DNA from: Antrodiella citrinella
Lineage: Eukaryota > Basidiomycota > Agaricomycetes > Polyporales > Steccherinaceae
Direction: 5' to 3'
Assembly: GCA_004802725.1 (NCBI GenBank)
Contig: SGPM01000208.1
Location: 1 to 49,431 of the forward strand
DNA: 49,431 nucleotides
Shown here: positions 33,775-46,987 of the stretch, in pieces
Position numbering within the stretch: the first letter of the stretch is position 1
Layout of the letters: each line of letters opens with the position of its first letter
Program-made: the position numbers and the translations under genes
The notes under the pieces: generated by a model
The model's database searches: none
What the model was told of the DNA's origin: nothing
Seen by the model: only the letters and a program-made list of their open reading frames with translations

Positions 33775-36700
33775 CTACCGCATCTCTTTCAGCTTCCGCG
33801 AGAATGCTTCTCGGCAGTGGAAATGCGTCACCTCACCCCTACAGTAACATAACATGTTCAGTATGCTGCAAATCATATATGAGACGACAACATGTCACTC
33901 ACCGAGGGGCATGAACAGCGATGACGCTGTAACCGAGGCGCTTGTGACATTGTGGGCATCTTCAAAAATGAGGTCAACAGCGTGCCTGAGGACTGGAGAA
34001 ACGAACGTACATTCGACTGTCTGTCACCTTCACCCTCCTGCTTTGTAACGTCAGCAAGCGTCGATCCAGCTGCTCATCCCTGGCTTGGGATATCCCTCTG
34101 ATCACCCTCGTATCAAAGACGGGTGCTCTGAGAGCCTCGATAAGGAATGTCTGCACGTCGTGAGCCGTTACTAGAGGGGGGAGTAGCTTTAGTGTCTCTA
34201 CAGAATCCAAACGAGGACTATGTCGGGAGATCAGGTCCAGAGCTGGCTGTAGCAGGTTCAGGGTTGGTGACGTAGGCTGAGAAGTGGGACGCAGATAGAT
34301 TCGTAGGAGCGTCAGGAAGACACTCGACGTTGGTCCATTCGGGTCGTATATCCTCTTGCAATACCTACATCGCATGAGCACGCAAGCAAGAGCCAAAAGA
34401 AGGACAATGCAACGTACTCCTCAGCTTTAAGGAAGTCCTGCAATCGGTAGACGTAAATCTCGAGCGCGTTATCATGTCGTCCCAATCTTCCAAGCAGAAC
34501 GGCTTTCGCTTCAAAAAGATCTTGAAGTGCCACAATCAGTACACACGCGATGAACAACTTGAGGTAATGCATACCGTCAGAGGGTAATAAACCGAACAAT
34601 CGGTCTGGTCGGTAATGAGTCGTGGTATCAACAAACTCGAGCAATTTGGTATATGCCGCCTTCCGCGACTCTGTAGAAACTTCAGCTGACTGACGAGAAG
34701 GTTCTTGTTTTCGTATCACATACCGCTGTCGCCTTTCTTCTTGGCTTGTATGGTCATCCTCAAGTACAACTCTGCCAACCGATCGTGGAAGTCCGGTGAT
34801 TGCTCCTCCCTTTCTGCCACCAAGAATTCCAAATACTGAGCGCAAACGGTAACATCAATCATCTCCAGGTAGTCCATAACAGCGTGTCGTGGAAGTTCCT
34901 CTTCTTCAGATGTAAAAATCTACACGACAGTCAGATCGTCATTTCTTTTCACAGTACAATAAGGGCTCGCCTCGAGTCCAATCTCAGTGCTCAATTCGAA
35001 TATCCAATGCGCCGACTCGAAGATTTGATCCATGTACTGCGGTCCCAGTCTCTGCAGGTATGTGACGGAAGGCTCCAATTTGTCTCGTATGTCCGTTTCT
35101 TTCTCGCTCAGCCTGGGTAAAATGTTGGTGACAATATCGTGAAGAAAGAACATTATACATACTCCTTGAGCAGGTCCAGTGCCTTACTATGCATCTTCCG
35201 TCCATTGTATAGATAGATGAGCTCCGTGAATTTCTAGACATCGTCAGTCTCCATACGCAAGCACGAGACGCCAAAATCCGACTGACCTCGCGCGAGCGCA
35301 GCACCTCCTCCACTTCGGAGATTTCGCACCAGTTTCCAGATCGACACAAAGACTGAAGCAAGCCAGGTCGGACAAGGAGGTAGGACTTGAAGAGAGCAGT
35401 ATCGACGATCTGTGCAAATCGCACAAGCTGCTCCGGAGATAACGAAGTCAGTGGGATATTAGGCAGCGCATAAAGGTCGTCGATAGATGCAGCGGAGAGA
35501 TTAGGCATCTCATGTGCTTGCAGAGTCGTGATGTTGAGTGCTTCTAGTGCGCCCTTGACCTTAGGTCTACGGTCAGTCAGGTATCTCATGAGCTCCTCCA
35601 CAGAACGCTTGAGATTGTCTACGAGACGTGAATAAGTTTCAGCCGCGACAGTGATATGATGTGCAGACCTTGAGGTTTCTCTGGGTCCTTCCGTTTACTA
35701 CGTATGGATACGTTGTCATCATCCCTCCTTGCTGAGGATATCAGTGTATCCAAGCCTGACCTAAGCATCCCAATGCCACGGATAGACCCATGCGGAGAAG
35801 GAGGGCGTTGGGCAGCCGCATCTAGAGCAGCTGGTATGCTACTGCCATCAGCTGTAATCGTCGCCTCCTCATTGCTGTCATGAGAAGACGAGCTATCTGA
35901 GGGAGAGATCTTCCGAGGACCACCAAACAGTGGTATCCACTCGTCTTGGGGCAGAGATAAACGGCCAGCTACTGACTCTGGATACAGCGCCACCACCTTC
36001 GCAGGATTCACGTTAAGTTCAAGGAAGAGATTCATTGCGTCACTGAAGTGTCCAGATCTGAATTGGGACACCGCATGCAAAGCTCGCACGAGGCGTTTTC
36101 GCTCTTCCTACAGGAAAGATCAGAACAGACAGCCACATACAGGTAACGGGGTGACACGTACCTTGTCAGGTAGAATGGCAGTATCAATCGTATCAAGAAG
36201 TGCCAGTCCATTCCCATATGCCTCGGCTTCAATCAATTCGTCTACCTGCTCGCCCCACGGCTTCATATCGATTTTCCATATAGTACTACCTTCAGCTGTG
36301 GCAGCGGTGCGATCGGCAGGAGTGGTGACCAAGAATACAGGGGGCTTGGCGGAAGGAGATGCAGTGAGAAGACGAACAACCTGAGTTGCTGTGGTAGGCG
36401 GAGGAATCACAAATGGGACCGGTAATGTTTGGGCTGGTTGAAGTGAGATGGAAGAGCGTATCTCCAGGACAGATGTCGGGATAAAGGAAAGATTCGAAGA
36501 CGACTCAGTTGACCGAGGTTCCGACTGAGATGTTGACACAGACCCGGGTGGTAAAATAGAGAAAATGTAAGGCTTCACGAAAGCTGATGCATTTTAGTGA
36601 AACTCGACACAGACATTCGAAAGCGGATCCCCTCACCTGCCTCCTCTGGAGGGGCCGGCCAGTCGATGGTGGTTGTACGCGACGGTTTTCCGTCGACACC

Positions 36701-37737
36701 AAGGAAAATCCCGTTGTCTGTTTCAGTATAAGATTACATCGCTCTCCTCAGAAGTGATTACGCCACTCACTGTCTTTAGCGATGAGCACTTCACGGTCTT
36801 TGATTCGGAGAACACAAGGCTTGACCGTCTTTGCACCGAGACCTAACGTCATATATCCGCCCAAACCGCTGAGTGCTCCCCTACCCATTCCACCGATACT
36901 TGATGACGACGTCACGCTAGCCATGGGAGTACTGACCTCAGTCACAGTCAAAGTCTTGAGATTGAATAGCGCATAATCCGGAGCGTAACCAAAACAGACT
37001 GTCTCGCCATTCAAAAAAGCTAGATTCCTTGGTGAATGAGGGAGCGTGGCTTCCTAGTAGTAGTGTATCAGAATATCAGCTGAGTGGCATGTACAGTCTA
37101 CACACCTGCACTTCCTGTGGTTCTCCGTCTCGCCAACAATAAATGACGACTTTCCTCCTGCATCCAATAACCAGACGCGTCACAATGACCGGAACACCTT
37201 GATTCTTTGATCCAGCTTTCTCCTCATCGCGTTCTACCGACGTATCGAGTGCAAATGACAACGCGGTCTTGGATTTCGGAAGAGGCGTGGGCGGAGAGAA
37301 GGTTGGCAAAGGGTATAGCGTGACAGTAGCATCTGTAGAAGCTCAGAGATCGCTCCAGTAGCAATGTATTCTGATGCGTACCGGAAAGAACAGCCAACGA
37401 GTTGATGTCCTGGACATACGCCAGTTGCTCAATAGCCCTCCGACTCAGACCCTTCTTCACCTCAACTAGCTCGGCCTGTTGGCTCTCTTCTACACCTGGA
37501 TATAAACAATGAAAATTCGACAGAGATCCAAAGGTGTACCCACACACTTGGATTGTTCCCGACTGTATAGACATGTACGCTCCCAGTAGCCGTCCCGACA
37601 TACAGTTTATCACCTGAAGAGTGCGCTCAGAATATATGACATCAAGGTAGCGTTTGGGGCCTACCTTGCACAAGTAGTGATTCTGCTCTTTCCTTCAATC
37701 CACTGAGAACCACGCTGGGCGAGAGGAAAGGAGCCAT
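33775..37737 (-). CDS. VPS39: VPS39/Vam6, HOPS tethering complex subunit
   Basis: HOPS subunit that binds Rab7/Ypt7 and tethers membranes before fusion at the vacuole; it also functions in vacuole-mitochondria contacts. The start at 37737 (MAPFLSPSVVLSGLKERAES) leads into a CNH (citron homology) domain with LVQGDKLYVGTATGSVHVYT, LSRRAIEQLAYVQDINSLAV, SKTALSFALDT and PCVLRIKDREVLIAKD. The middle has KPWGEQVDELIEAEAYGNGL and then the Vps39_1 region with LPNIPLTSLSPEQLVRFAQ and ALFKSYLLVRPGLLQSL. KFTELIYLYNGRKMHSKALD and RLGRHDNALEIYVYRLQD are clathrin-repeat-like helices. The C-terminal Vps39_2 zinc-binding end has ICPQCHKRLG and FHCREAFSRKLKEMR. More than a dozen short introns interrupt about 1,000 residues, a normal family length. 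Confidence 0.93.
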
Positions 37738-39933
37738 ATAGGCAACATGGACGTGCTATGTTGTGTTGCTTCAAGGCTGCAACGAGCATGATAGCCTCAT
37801 GACGATTTGTCATCCACACGGGCGCAGATCTGTAGATCTCCTGGCACAGGGTGCAGGACCCGGTTTCGGTTTCCTGCTGCATGAAATAATGAAAATATCG
37901 TGAAGAAAGTTTGAATAATATCACAATTTTATCATCGAGAAGATCGTGAAAATATGGTGTTATCTTCAAAATTTTATCACAATATTACCAGATTTTACGA
38001 TAATATCACAATCTTACTTAGAATTTACTGCAAGGGAAGAGCATGAAAATAATCAAACATTTGTCACAATTTGTTTATCATTTTCTCAACAGCTAAAGCC
38101 GAGTGCGCACCCTGTGTGGTCGGTTTCCTTCAACGTCCTTGTATTCACGCAAACTACTCGAAGCAATATCTACTACTGGTGAAGTTATAACCCATCAAGA
38201 CCCGAATCCCATTGAAGCTGTCGAAGCTGTTGAAGCGGGAAGTCTTCCCCGAGCTTCTACGACGGTCGGACACGGAAACTATAACACTGGCAAGTCTCGA
38301 CTCACCTGCGCAAAGAGAGCATCCCCAGAGGAAGAAAGTATACAGGAAAAGGCAGACACAGCGTACATTGGACCCCTACGGAGAACTCGCGATGACTACG
38401 GTGACGGCGAGTCCCAACCTCAGGCTGGACTTGTTCAAGTTGGCGGGCGGCATAAACTTGAAGCCACATATCTGACAAGGTAGACCGACGCAGTCCAAGT
38501 ATTATGGCGCTGATGAGTTTCAAGATTGTGGTCGATGGTATTCTCATCATCGGCGATGAGGGTAGTGACCGAAACGGGCATGTGGACTAGCATTCCTACT
38601 CCAAAACGACCCGTCGCCTGCACTGGCAGAAGCACGTTCTACTGTCACCCTGCTCCTCAGGCCTCAAGCACAAGCACTAAGAGCTTTTCTGAAGAAGTGC
38701 CGCTCTGAGAGAAGGTTCAAGGATACGTAAGCATACAGAGTCGGAAAATAATTAACCGTGGCATTCGATTTGTAGTAACATACTTCATCAAGTTCACCTC
38801 ATCACACTAGTACATGAAGGCGTTCAAAAGAATCCTTTGGACCGTGCAAAACGCGAATTTGAAAATCATATCGGCTCGAATTTTGGTCGCAGGAAATAGT
38901 AGGTCACACCGGGTAGCTGGGGAACGAGTGAGACCGTCCGGGCGTCCAGTGCTCAGTCCTGCTCGGACCTGGAGGCTTTCCATTGTGGGTCCGGAGTTGT
39001 GGCGTTCAGGCTGCCTAAGTACTAGTCGAAGGAGGTTACCAGTGAATATATTAACTTGACACCAACGTGCTATCAGCTCCGGAGTAGTCGGAATGTGAGA
39101 GGACCCACGTTCAAAAACTCGTCCCATGATTCGTAACCGGTACCGTTGCAAACTTTACAGCATCATGGTCCACCCACGATGGCTCGGATTGATGGACCCA
39201 CAATCTCCCCCAACGAGAGGCCGGCGCAGGATGTTGTGATTCCCTTATTGCGCATATGTACGCACGTAGGAGTGAATATTACCACGAACAGTGTAGAATG
39301 GGCCCGTTGGGTCCTTCTGAATGTGCCACAAAGAAGGTGGAATTACTGGCACTGTTCAGAAGACGGCCGCCATATGAACGTGTTCACTTACTTTACCTGA
39401 CATCCTAAATTGCCCCACGGGATGTCGACGTCAGCATGGCTTCTCTCGCAGCTCGAGCTTCGAATCTTCATATTTCAAAACCTCAGGCCCCAGAGCTTCT
39501 CAAGCTGTCCATCGTTCTGAATACATTGTCATCGACGGGGCGCCGCGGCCGGCCCACAACTACCGAGGACTCAAATGGCAGTTCGCTGAGCTTCGCTTCA
39601 ATGTATTCTCCACACGCTAGTACTTAGGTTCAAGTATACATATAGAGCTACTATCTAAAGACAAGAGAAATCTACAATATATAGGACACAAATAGGACAT
39701 ACATACAGGATAAGATACTGTACAGACAACAATGGTCCCTAATCACCGTCCATGATGGTCTATACAAGAAAAACAGCACTGTGCGAATTCACCCAAACAA
39801 CAGAGCAAGCAGGTAGAAAACGGGTTAGAGCGACACGGAATCTCATCTAAATCGAAAACACAGTTCAGAGCCCAAGTCCGAGTTCAACCCAACGAAAAAG
39901 CTCAAGAGCATAAACGCGAGTACGGTTAGACGT
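37738..39933. other. Long gene-poor gap with an AT-rich degenerate repeat
   Basis: About 37875-38090 is strikingly AT-rich and is listed as a repeat. From 38100 to 38480 a plus-strand frame is open and rather polar, but neither strand gave a recognisable protein. From 38500 to 39650 nothing coherent was found. 39650-39933 looks like the 3' flank of the ankyrin gene. Old transposon debris is possible. Confidence 0.4.
37877..38090. repeat. AT-rich degenerate repeat tract
   Basis: TCACAAT occurs at 37921, 37977, 38006 and 38064, spaced 56, 29 and 58 bases apart. GTGAAAATAT / GAAAATATCGTGAA words occur in between. The base composition contrasts sharply with both sides. It lies just upstream of VPS39. 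Confidence 0.55.
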
Positions 39934-42900
39934 TTACACGCGAGTCCGTTTCCTCAAACCCAGCATGACATCCTTGACCACCCTCAACCAATGCGCGACC
40001 TTCTCGATCTCCTCCAGCGCCGCGTCCGTGCGCTCGTCGATCTTCCGCATGAGCAGACGACGGAGCGCGCGCGTGTCCTCGTCGTCGCCGTCCGTCAAGG
40101 TAGACGACAGCGACGACATGGAGGATTTTGTGGACAACGAAGGTCCGGGTGGGCGGGGGAAGACGAGTTGACTGTGCCGCGGAGAGGTGGGGATGGTGAT
40201 AGGCAGAAAGTTGGGGGGAGAGAGGTCGGAAGAAAAGTCGAAAGTGGAGTCTGTGGGAGAGGGAAGGATGACGTCCTGTAAAGAGTTTTGCAGGTCGCTC
40301 ATTTGCTGCATAAGGCGAACGCGGTCAAGTGAGGTCTCTCGTTGCTAAACCGCATGGTCAGAACATGAAGAAGTAGCGGACTGACTAAGACAAGAACTTA
40401 CAGCGAGAGACCTGGCGATGATCCGTTCGGCTTGACAAATAGAGCGGGTTGCGAGAGAAACGAAATGGTCAGCCTGTAATAATCGAGCGACGTAACAATC
40501 ATCCCGGTCAGTCATGATATCCACAGACACATCAACAACGGACTTACGGAATTCATACACTCGGCGATTCTAACGAGATCCTTACTTGAAGTGGAGATAA
40601 TCCTACGTGCTGCGGCGAGCGCGATTTGTCTGCTTCTGTCTTCATACAATGGTGAGATGTGATTTTGCTGAGAGTCTGCCTGTTGAGGCGGACTGAAAAT
40701 AAATGAACTTGGTCGGCCACGGGCAACCTGGGAGAGAAGACGCGATTCCGGCTTGAATGCTTTCGTACTTGGGCTGGCAGGAGCCTCGTCCGACGTCAAT
40801 TTCCGCTTGAACCACGCCTTCAGTCTGGACATGGAGATGTCCTTTTTGTCAATCTCGCCGTTATCGCGCTGCGCCTTGAAGTCCTCAACGCTTTTAGCAG
40901 CCCGCAGCGCGTTTTTGCTTCTCTTCGATGTCAGACCACCGCTAGAGAAAGGCGATAAAAGCTTTGGAGACGCTGAAGGCTTCTCGGCCGTGCAAGGAGA
41001 AGAGATGGACGGATTGGAGCGGTACCCAAGTTCCATATGCGGCACGTCCAATAACTTGGGCGAGGCGGTACCGGATTGCGGGGCAGAGCGGTGTCCGCGA
41101 GACGTAAGCGTACTCACAATTGGCTCGCCGAGTCCGACAAACTTGACACCATCCAGTGCAGGGCCAGCTACGGAGCCAACAGAGACAGCAGTCGATCCAG
41201 AGTCACTCGAGTCTGTCGTTCGTCTTCGTACGGAGTCCGGGGCGTCCCAATTCCGCTCTATCTCCTCCAGCCGCTCGCCATAGGTGACCTCGACGAGTCG
41301 CGTAACGTCCTCGAGAAGCAAGTCCAACTGCTTGAACTTCTCTCGTGCGGACTCGAGCTCTTCCGATGCGTCATGTACGCGGGTGTGCATCTGAGCCAAG
41401 AGATCTTCGCTCATAACCGACGTGTCCTGCAGAAGCTCCACGATATTCGTGGGATCGACCAGATCCGCATCGTCCGCCAGGCTCACAGAAATATGACGGA
41501 AGTTGTCTAGCACCCTGCGAGCCAGCGTCGCGCAATCCACCGAAGTCGTATCAGCGGAGCCGGACGCGTGGGTCGCACGCCGTCGTCGAAACTGCTCGGC
41601 GACGAGACTCGCCAAGGACGAATCTGACCGCATCGATGTTGTAGAGGGCTTGATGGTCCGCACGGACAAGGCAGAGGAACAGCGAGGTGGTGGCTCCAAA
41701 GCGAGAAATGCCACCCTAAAATGGGGCTTCGCGACCTCCAACGCAGTCAACCTATCAATCAAGCGTCAGCGTTCCCAGACGCTAGACATATCCAGCCAAA
41801 CAAACTCTCACCCTCTGCCGTTGCGCATATCACGGACGGAACCGAGCGGGTCACAAGACAGCAGCGCCGAGAGAACCTCCATGCTCTCGCCGACTTCAGC
41901 GGCGATATGGATGCAGGTTTCCTTGTTATGGTCTACGGCTGCGAGAGGAGCGCGGAGGTCGTCCACAAGATGTCGGATAAACGAACGAATGGTCGCAGGC
42001 GCGTTGGCACGGGCGGTGCGTGCGAGACAGTGAAGGGGAGTTCCGTGTCCGGAGGACGTGTACAAGCTCATGTCTGCTCCGGAACGGTAGAGCAAGTCCA
42101 GGATGGCCCTGGAGGGGTCTGGAACAGAAACACAGTAATGAATGGGGCTCCACCCTCGTGGATCGGGGTGGTTGACGAGTACTGGGGGCGGTAATGAAAG
42201 TGATACAGATGTTGAGGGAACCGATGAGAACAAGAGAGTGTACAGATGTGGTACATTTGCGATAGTGATAGCAGATATGATGGCGTGGGTGGTGTCGTGG
42301 AGGTCTTGAATGGGGGTCTTTTGGATGAGACGTTGATGGCATACAGCTTGAGGAATGTTGGCCAACTCTTCGTCCAAGGATGTTCGTAGCTCAACCAGAT
42401 TCTTCTCGTTTCCACGAAGCTTTGGAAGCCGAAGTCAGTACAGAAGCAAGACCTCGGGGGTAAATCGCCGCTCACAAGATTCCGCTGAGCTCTTTGTCGT
42501 TTGAGCGCGTTCTCGCACAGCCAAAGCACCTGCGGATGACGCAAAGCATGCTGAATCGACGTGCGATGATGAATATCCCTGAAGTCCGCTCTGGCACCAT
42601 TGACGAGCTGCAAACAATCACCCGTTGAACACCTCTTATACCCGACGCGAACAGAAGTAGTAGCAGAAAAATACGCACCAAATGCTGGACGACTTGGACA
42701 TTTCCATCACGCGCCGCATCTGCAATGGAAAACACACGTCAGTCAGTCGATTCGATCCCGCAAATAGATAAATATCTGGGGTGGGGGCAGTAGAGTGCGG
42801 AAATTGAAGAGACGCACACATGAGCGCAGTAGCTCCGAGACTGTCCATGCCATCGACTGACACGAGCCCTGGTGAGCTCTCGAGTAGGAGCCGGACGGCG

Positions 42901-43343
42901 CTGGGGATGTTGAGCCAAGCCGCGAACCCGAGCGGGGTGACACCGCGTATGGCACGCTGCGGTGCGTTGAGGGCGTGCAAGGAGATCTCGTCGTTGTCCA
43001 GCAGCAGCTTGAGTATGCGCAGACGCTTCTGCAGCATGAAGGACGCGTCGGACACGTCGACTTCGTCCCATCTATCCAACTTCGGTGAGTTGGTGTACAT
43101 ATGCGGGGAGGGGGGACTGTACCTTTCGCCGCCAATAGCACATCCTACAACAGTCCGCCCGTGCGCGTCACATTCGTTTACATCCGCGCCAGCGTTGAGA
43201 GCCTGTATGACGGCCGCTTCGTTCGCGTCGAGCGCTGCTTCCAATAGTGATACAACAGTGTGTGGGGGCGGGTGACCGGCGAGAGCACGCTCAGCGTGAA
43301 AGCGGGAAGAATACGAAGGCGAGGAGACGGATCGCGAAGTCAT
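39934..43343 (-). CDS. Ankyrin-repeat protein with C-terminal coiled coil
   Basis: A cytosolic or nuclear scaffold-type protein; partner unknown. The start at 43343 gives MTSRSVSSPSYSSRFHAERA. Ankyrin repeats occupy the N-terminal part: VVSLLEAALDANEAAVIQAL with NAGADVNECDAHGRTVVG, GVTPLGFAAWLNIPSAVRLL, GATALMYAARDGNVQVVQHL, then RGWSPIHYCVSVPDPSRAIL with YRSGADMSL and GTPLHCLARTAR. KETCIHIAAEVGESMEVLSA and GLTALEVAKPHFRVAFLAL follow. After the repeats come a Ser-rich region, heptad stretches (LLAQMHTRVHDASEELESA, FKQLDLLLEDVTRLVEV), a basic segment (SRLKAWFKRKL) and a final helical part (SICQAERIIARSLA; DERTDAALEEIEKVAHWLRV). At least eight introns are present, and joints keep frame where checked. 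Roughly 900 residues. No catalytic domain is seen. Confidence 0.8.
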
Positions 43344-44372
43344 GTGGTGGTGAGTCGTTCAAGAGGTGTGTGATATGTAGGAAACAGAACGGAAGTGGCA
43401 CACGCGAGACGGGAGTCGAGTAGAGTCGTGTACAAGATGATATAGCAGCAAGGTGTGTTGTGTTGATGGATGCTGAAAAGGGCAAGCAAAAGAAGGTGGT
43501 AAGAAACAGTGGTATGCTTCCTGCGCTCCGAGAAAGGGATTGAGAAATTTGAAAGTAAGAGTGAAGTCTTGAAGGGGGAGGGTGGGTAGATAGAGAGCAT
43601 GTCTCGTGCGGTGGGAATCCTGTATATGAGGGCATTCGCTGCCACGAAGGTTCAAACAAATAGCGAACACACGAGGCCCATCAGAACCGAAGCGAATCTC
43701 TTCATGCACGCCTCGAGGCCGGACGGAGGTAAAGAGTTCCAAACCGCTATTCTTGCTGTTCTCGCGCACAGTCTGAAGCTTATTTGCACTTGCCGAGTAC
43801 AGCCCCGTCGGGCACGTACATTCCGCCCGCACACACAATGGTCGGCGGGAGGGCGGGGGACTGTTGAGAACAATGGACGGAGAGACGGAAGAGGTAATCC
43901 AAAGCTCGGGATAGAGGAGCCTGAGGGTGTACAAACAAACAGCAAGCGCTTGCCGCCAGCTGAGGGCGCGTCGGCCTCGTGGCACACACATCCGCGCTAC
44001 CCGTTTACATACAAGCGGGGATGCTCAAATCTTTCCTCATTATGTCCAGCAAAACCACCACACTTTTTCACTGTGGCGATCCGAGGAAAATCGTCGAGGC
44101 CCCACACTCCAATGCGATTTCGAGAGCTAAACAGAACATTCTGAATCTGTGGATGCGATGGATGTATGATGAAGAAGGGGAAAAGAGAAGAAACGTATTG
44201 CGTAGTTATGCTTATGCGGACCGAACATGTGCTACAAGGTTATGATTGCGGTTGGAGAGGTGAGGTGATTCGATGGTTCAAGACAAAAAGAAACATAGCA
44301 GAATAGGGAAATTAGAAACACAGGAAGATTTGGAATTTCAAGTGAAGCACGAGTCGGCTTCTAGGTCCCATA
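43344..44372. other. Intergenic region, no supported gene
   Basis: It lies between the 3' end of the Mex67 gene and the start of the ankyrin gene, both on the minus strand. Overlapping open frames on both strands have no protein-like pattern. It should contain the ankyrin gene promoter. Confidence 0.45.
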
Positions 44373-46987
44373 TCAAAAGACGCCGAACCCCATCTGGTGC
44401 TCGTGGCCCGTGACGTGTTTGCGATGAGTACCACGTCGACGTGGATGGTCATAGGAACGCATCTCGAGCCAGTGTTCCCTAAACACATGTGGCGTATAAG
44501 CAAAAGCTCCGTATACAACAGACGGACGGAGATGATTTCACGCACCTTCACTTGCTCGAAATTAGCAACAGCGCGTTCGAGTTCCCAACCATTCCCTTCC
44601 AGGCAATCCACCGAGAACCGTACATTCAGCCCCGTTCTCTGGCAGACTTGTTGAACAAGGGTTCGCTGGGGTTCAGGCTAGAAAACATATCCATTCAGTC
44701 AGATCAATCACTGATGAAGCGAAATAAAACCACTGACGATACGCGCGAGCTCCTCCTTGACCTGCTGTTGCCCCTGATGGGACAGAGTCGCCATCCATCC
44801 AGACATACCGATACCAGAATCGGGGGTCGGACTGACTGCACGGGGTGGTGTCCTGTCTCCCGTCTGGATTTTCATGGGTCCGACCCGCCATGCCTCGTGA
44901 TGAGAATACGCACGGACACACAACTGGTCTGACAAAACCATGACGTCCCAACCATTCTGCTTTGCACTGCCAAAAAAGAATACGCGAAAACAGGTAAGAA
45001 AGCATCGATGCTGCACATATCGGAGTTACGTACCGAGATCCTTCGAGGGCTGGAGTAAGGATGAATGATCGGTCAAAAGAGCGAATACCCCTCGATGGTA
45101 CTGATGGGACCGACAAAGTTTGAGGTCATTACGTCAATTTGATAAAGAAAACCGGAAACCATGAGCAACAACTTACATTCGGTGAATTGTCCATGTATCG
45201 TCAGGAACAGGTTCATGCTGCCGTCAGCCGAGCTGACTGGCCAGCAATCGATGCAGAACTTGTCCGGAGCTCCTACAACGTCGTGTTCGGTGGCGGGAAG
45301 GGCTGTCATGGCTTTCACCGCCTCTTCACTACCGATGTGCAACGTCTTCGCCATGCGTTCCATGCCTCCCTTCATCTTGCTGAGATTCCGTGATCCGCCG
45401 AGACCCCCGCCCAGCCACGGCGACCATTCCAGCCTGCGTTGATTTGGCATATCCTTCGAGTAGTGAAAGCCTTCTACTCGTGCTCGAGGGGGAATGCTTG
45501 TGTTGGCAGAGAAGGAGAACGTGGCCGAAGGATGGTAGATGTCGACCAAAGCGGCACGTTGACCATCGTACAAAGGGAAAAATCTAACAAGAACAAGAAA
45601 AGAGATGAGTAGATGTAAGCCACATAGGACAGGACATACGCACTGCATGAGGAATTTGCTAACAATCGTGCCGTCCACGCCTGTCACAAATGACGAGGCC
45701 ATCTCGAACGGGAAAGCCGTCGCTGTTGGCAGGTTTGCTGGGATGGGAACAGATGATGACGCGTTAGGAGTGTCAAACGCGATTTTTGCTATAGCTTCGC
45801 CATCCAGTATTTGTAGCGAGGGGAATCGACGTGACATTTCACTTCATAGCTATGAGTAACCACGTTAATAACATTACTTCCGACTCACCTCTTGTACTTC
45901 TCTTGCCGACCATTCTGAATCTCCAGCTCCCGAATCGGATTGCCCGCTACGATCAACTCTCGTAGGTGTTCAAGCTTTCCATTCCGCCCAGCAATGAGAT
46001 CTATATCCTTGAATAGCCGTAGATGATTCCCTTCTAACGACAGGTTCTTCAGATTTGGTAGGTAGTGTGGAATCGAGCTCAGGTAGACACCAGAGGTGAT
46101 GCCGTTGCGTGCCAAGGATAAAGTCTCCACCTACTGTGGCGTCAATGCTGAAGCAGCCATGATATTTGAATTTGCACTCACCTCTGGCTTCAATTCCTTC
46201 GCAAGCTTGAAAATGACAGCGGCCTCCTTATGTGATGAATTCGCCGCGCCAGGGGGTAGCATGCCGTTCTTCTTGATGAAATCGTCTTGCAGCATGCTCT
46301 ATCCTTGTCGTGAGAACTCGGACCTTGGCCACACAGTACGGACTTGCTTACCTCGAGATTGAGAAACTTCGCCTCTGGGGTATATCGTGCGCGCACAAAT
46401 TCGCGCCAGAGATCGACAATCCTAGTCCCGACAGCGCCCAGACGTAACGACGTTGATGGGGCAGAGGTGGCATTCCTGCGAAGACGTGCTACCGATGTCG
46501 TCGCAGCCTTCGACGAGGCACCGCGGATGGCGAGTCCCTCGTTCGCAACAGCTATTCGCGCAGCGACCTACGAAGAGGTAACGAAAGGTGAAGGCGGCGA
46601 CGAGAGGTAGAAAATCATAACAGACATGGTAAGCATGGTTGTACATTTCAGGATACGGGGATGAGGGGGGGATACATGAGACGAGCCGAGAGTGGCGAAT
46701 TCTGGCGAGGGAAAGGGGTAAGAAAAGAGAGAAAGCAAGTATCTATTTACCATAGGATTTCGGCTAGATGAAGCGGCCGAGCGGTCTTTGCCAACGATAG
46801 CGTCAATGGCGCGGGATTGGTGTGAGCGGGTCTTGTGCGAGGAGGATTTGATGAGACCCTTGCGATAGGGTTTGTCTGTGGCGTCGCGCATGCGCGTGTC
46901 CTTGTCTCGTTCCATGAGGCCTGCTTTGCGGAGGGTGGCCGCGGCGAGACCACGACTTCCTGCAGGAGGAGTGGGACTGGAAAGCAT
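44373..46987 (-). CDS. MEX67: mRNA export receptor Mex67/NXF1 (TAP)
   Basis: With Mtr2/NXT1 it carries mRNPs through the nuclear pore. The start at 46987 gives [16 protein letters not shown], followed by a basic N-terminus ([18 protein letters not shown]). After a longer intron (46568-46750) come [18 protein letters not shown] and [19 protein letters not shown]. The leucine-rich repeats follow: [58 protein letters not shown] and [10 protein letters not shown]. The NTF2-like domain runs from [20 protein letters not shown] and [20 protein letters not shown] through [15 protein letters not shown] to [10 protein letters not shown] and [14 protein letters not shown]. The C-terminal TAP-C/UBA-like domain has [34 protein letters not shown] and QVK; this part binds FG nucleoporins. 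The last intron is about 155 bp and the end is MGFGVF. Domain order and length fit the family. Confidence 0.9.

Noticed and set aside
44397..44932. Plus-strand open frames opposite Mex67
   Set aside because: They are antisense shadows of exons that encode recognisable NTF2-like and TAP-C sequence on the minus strand.
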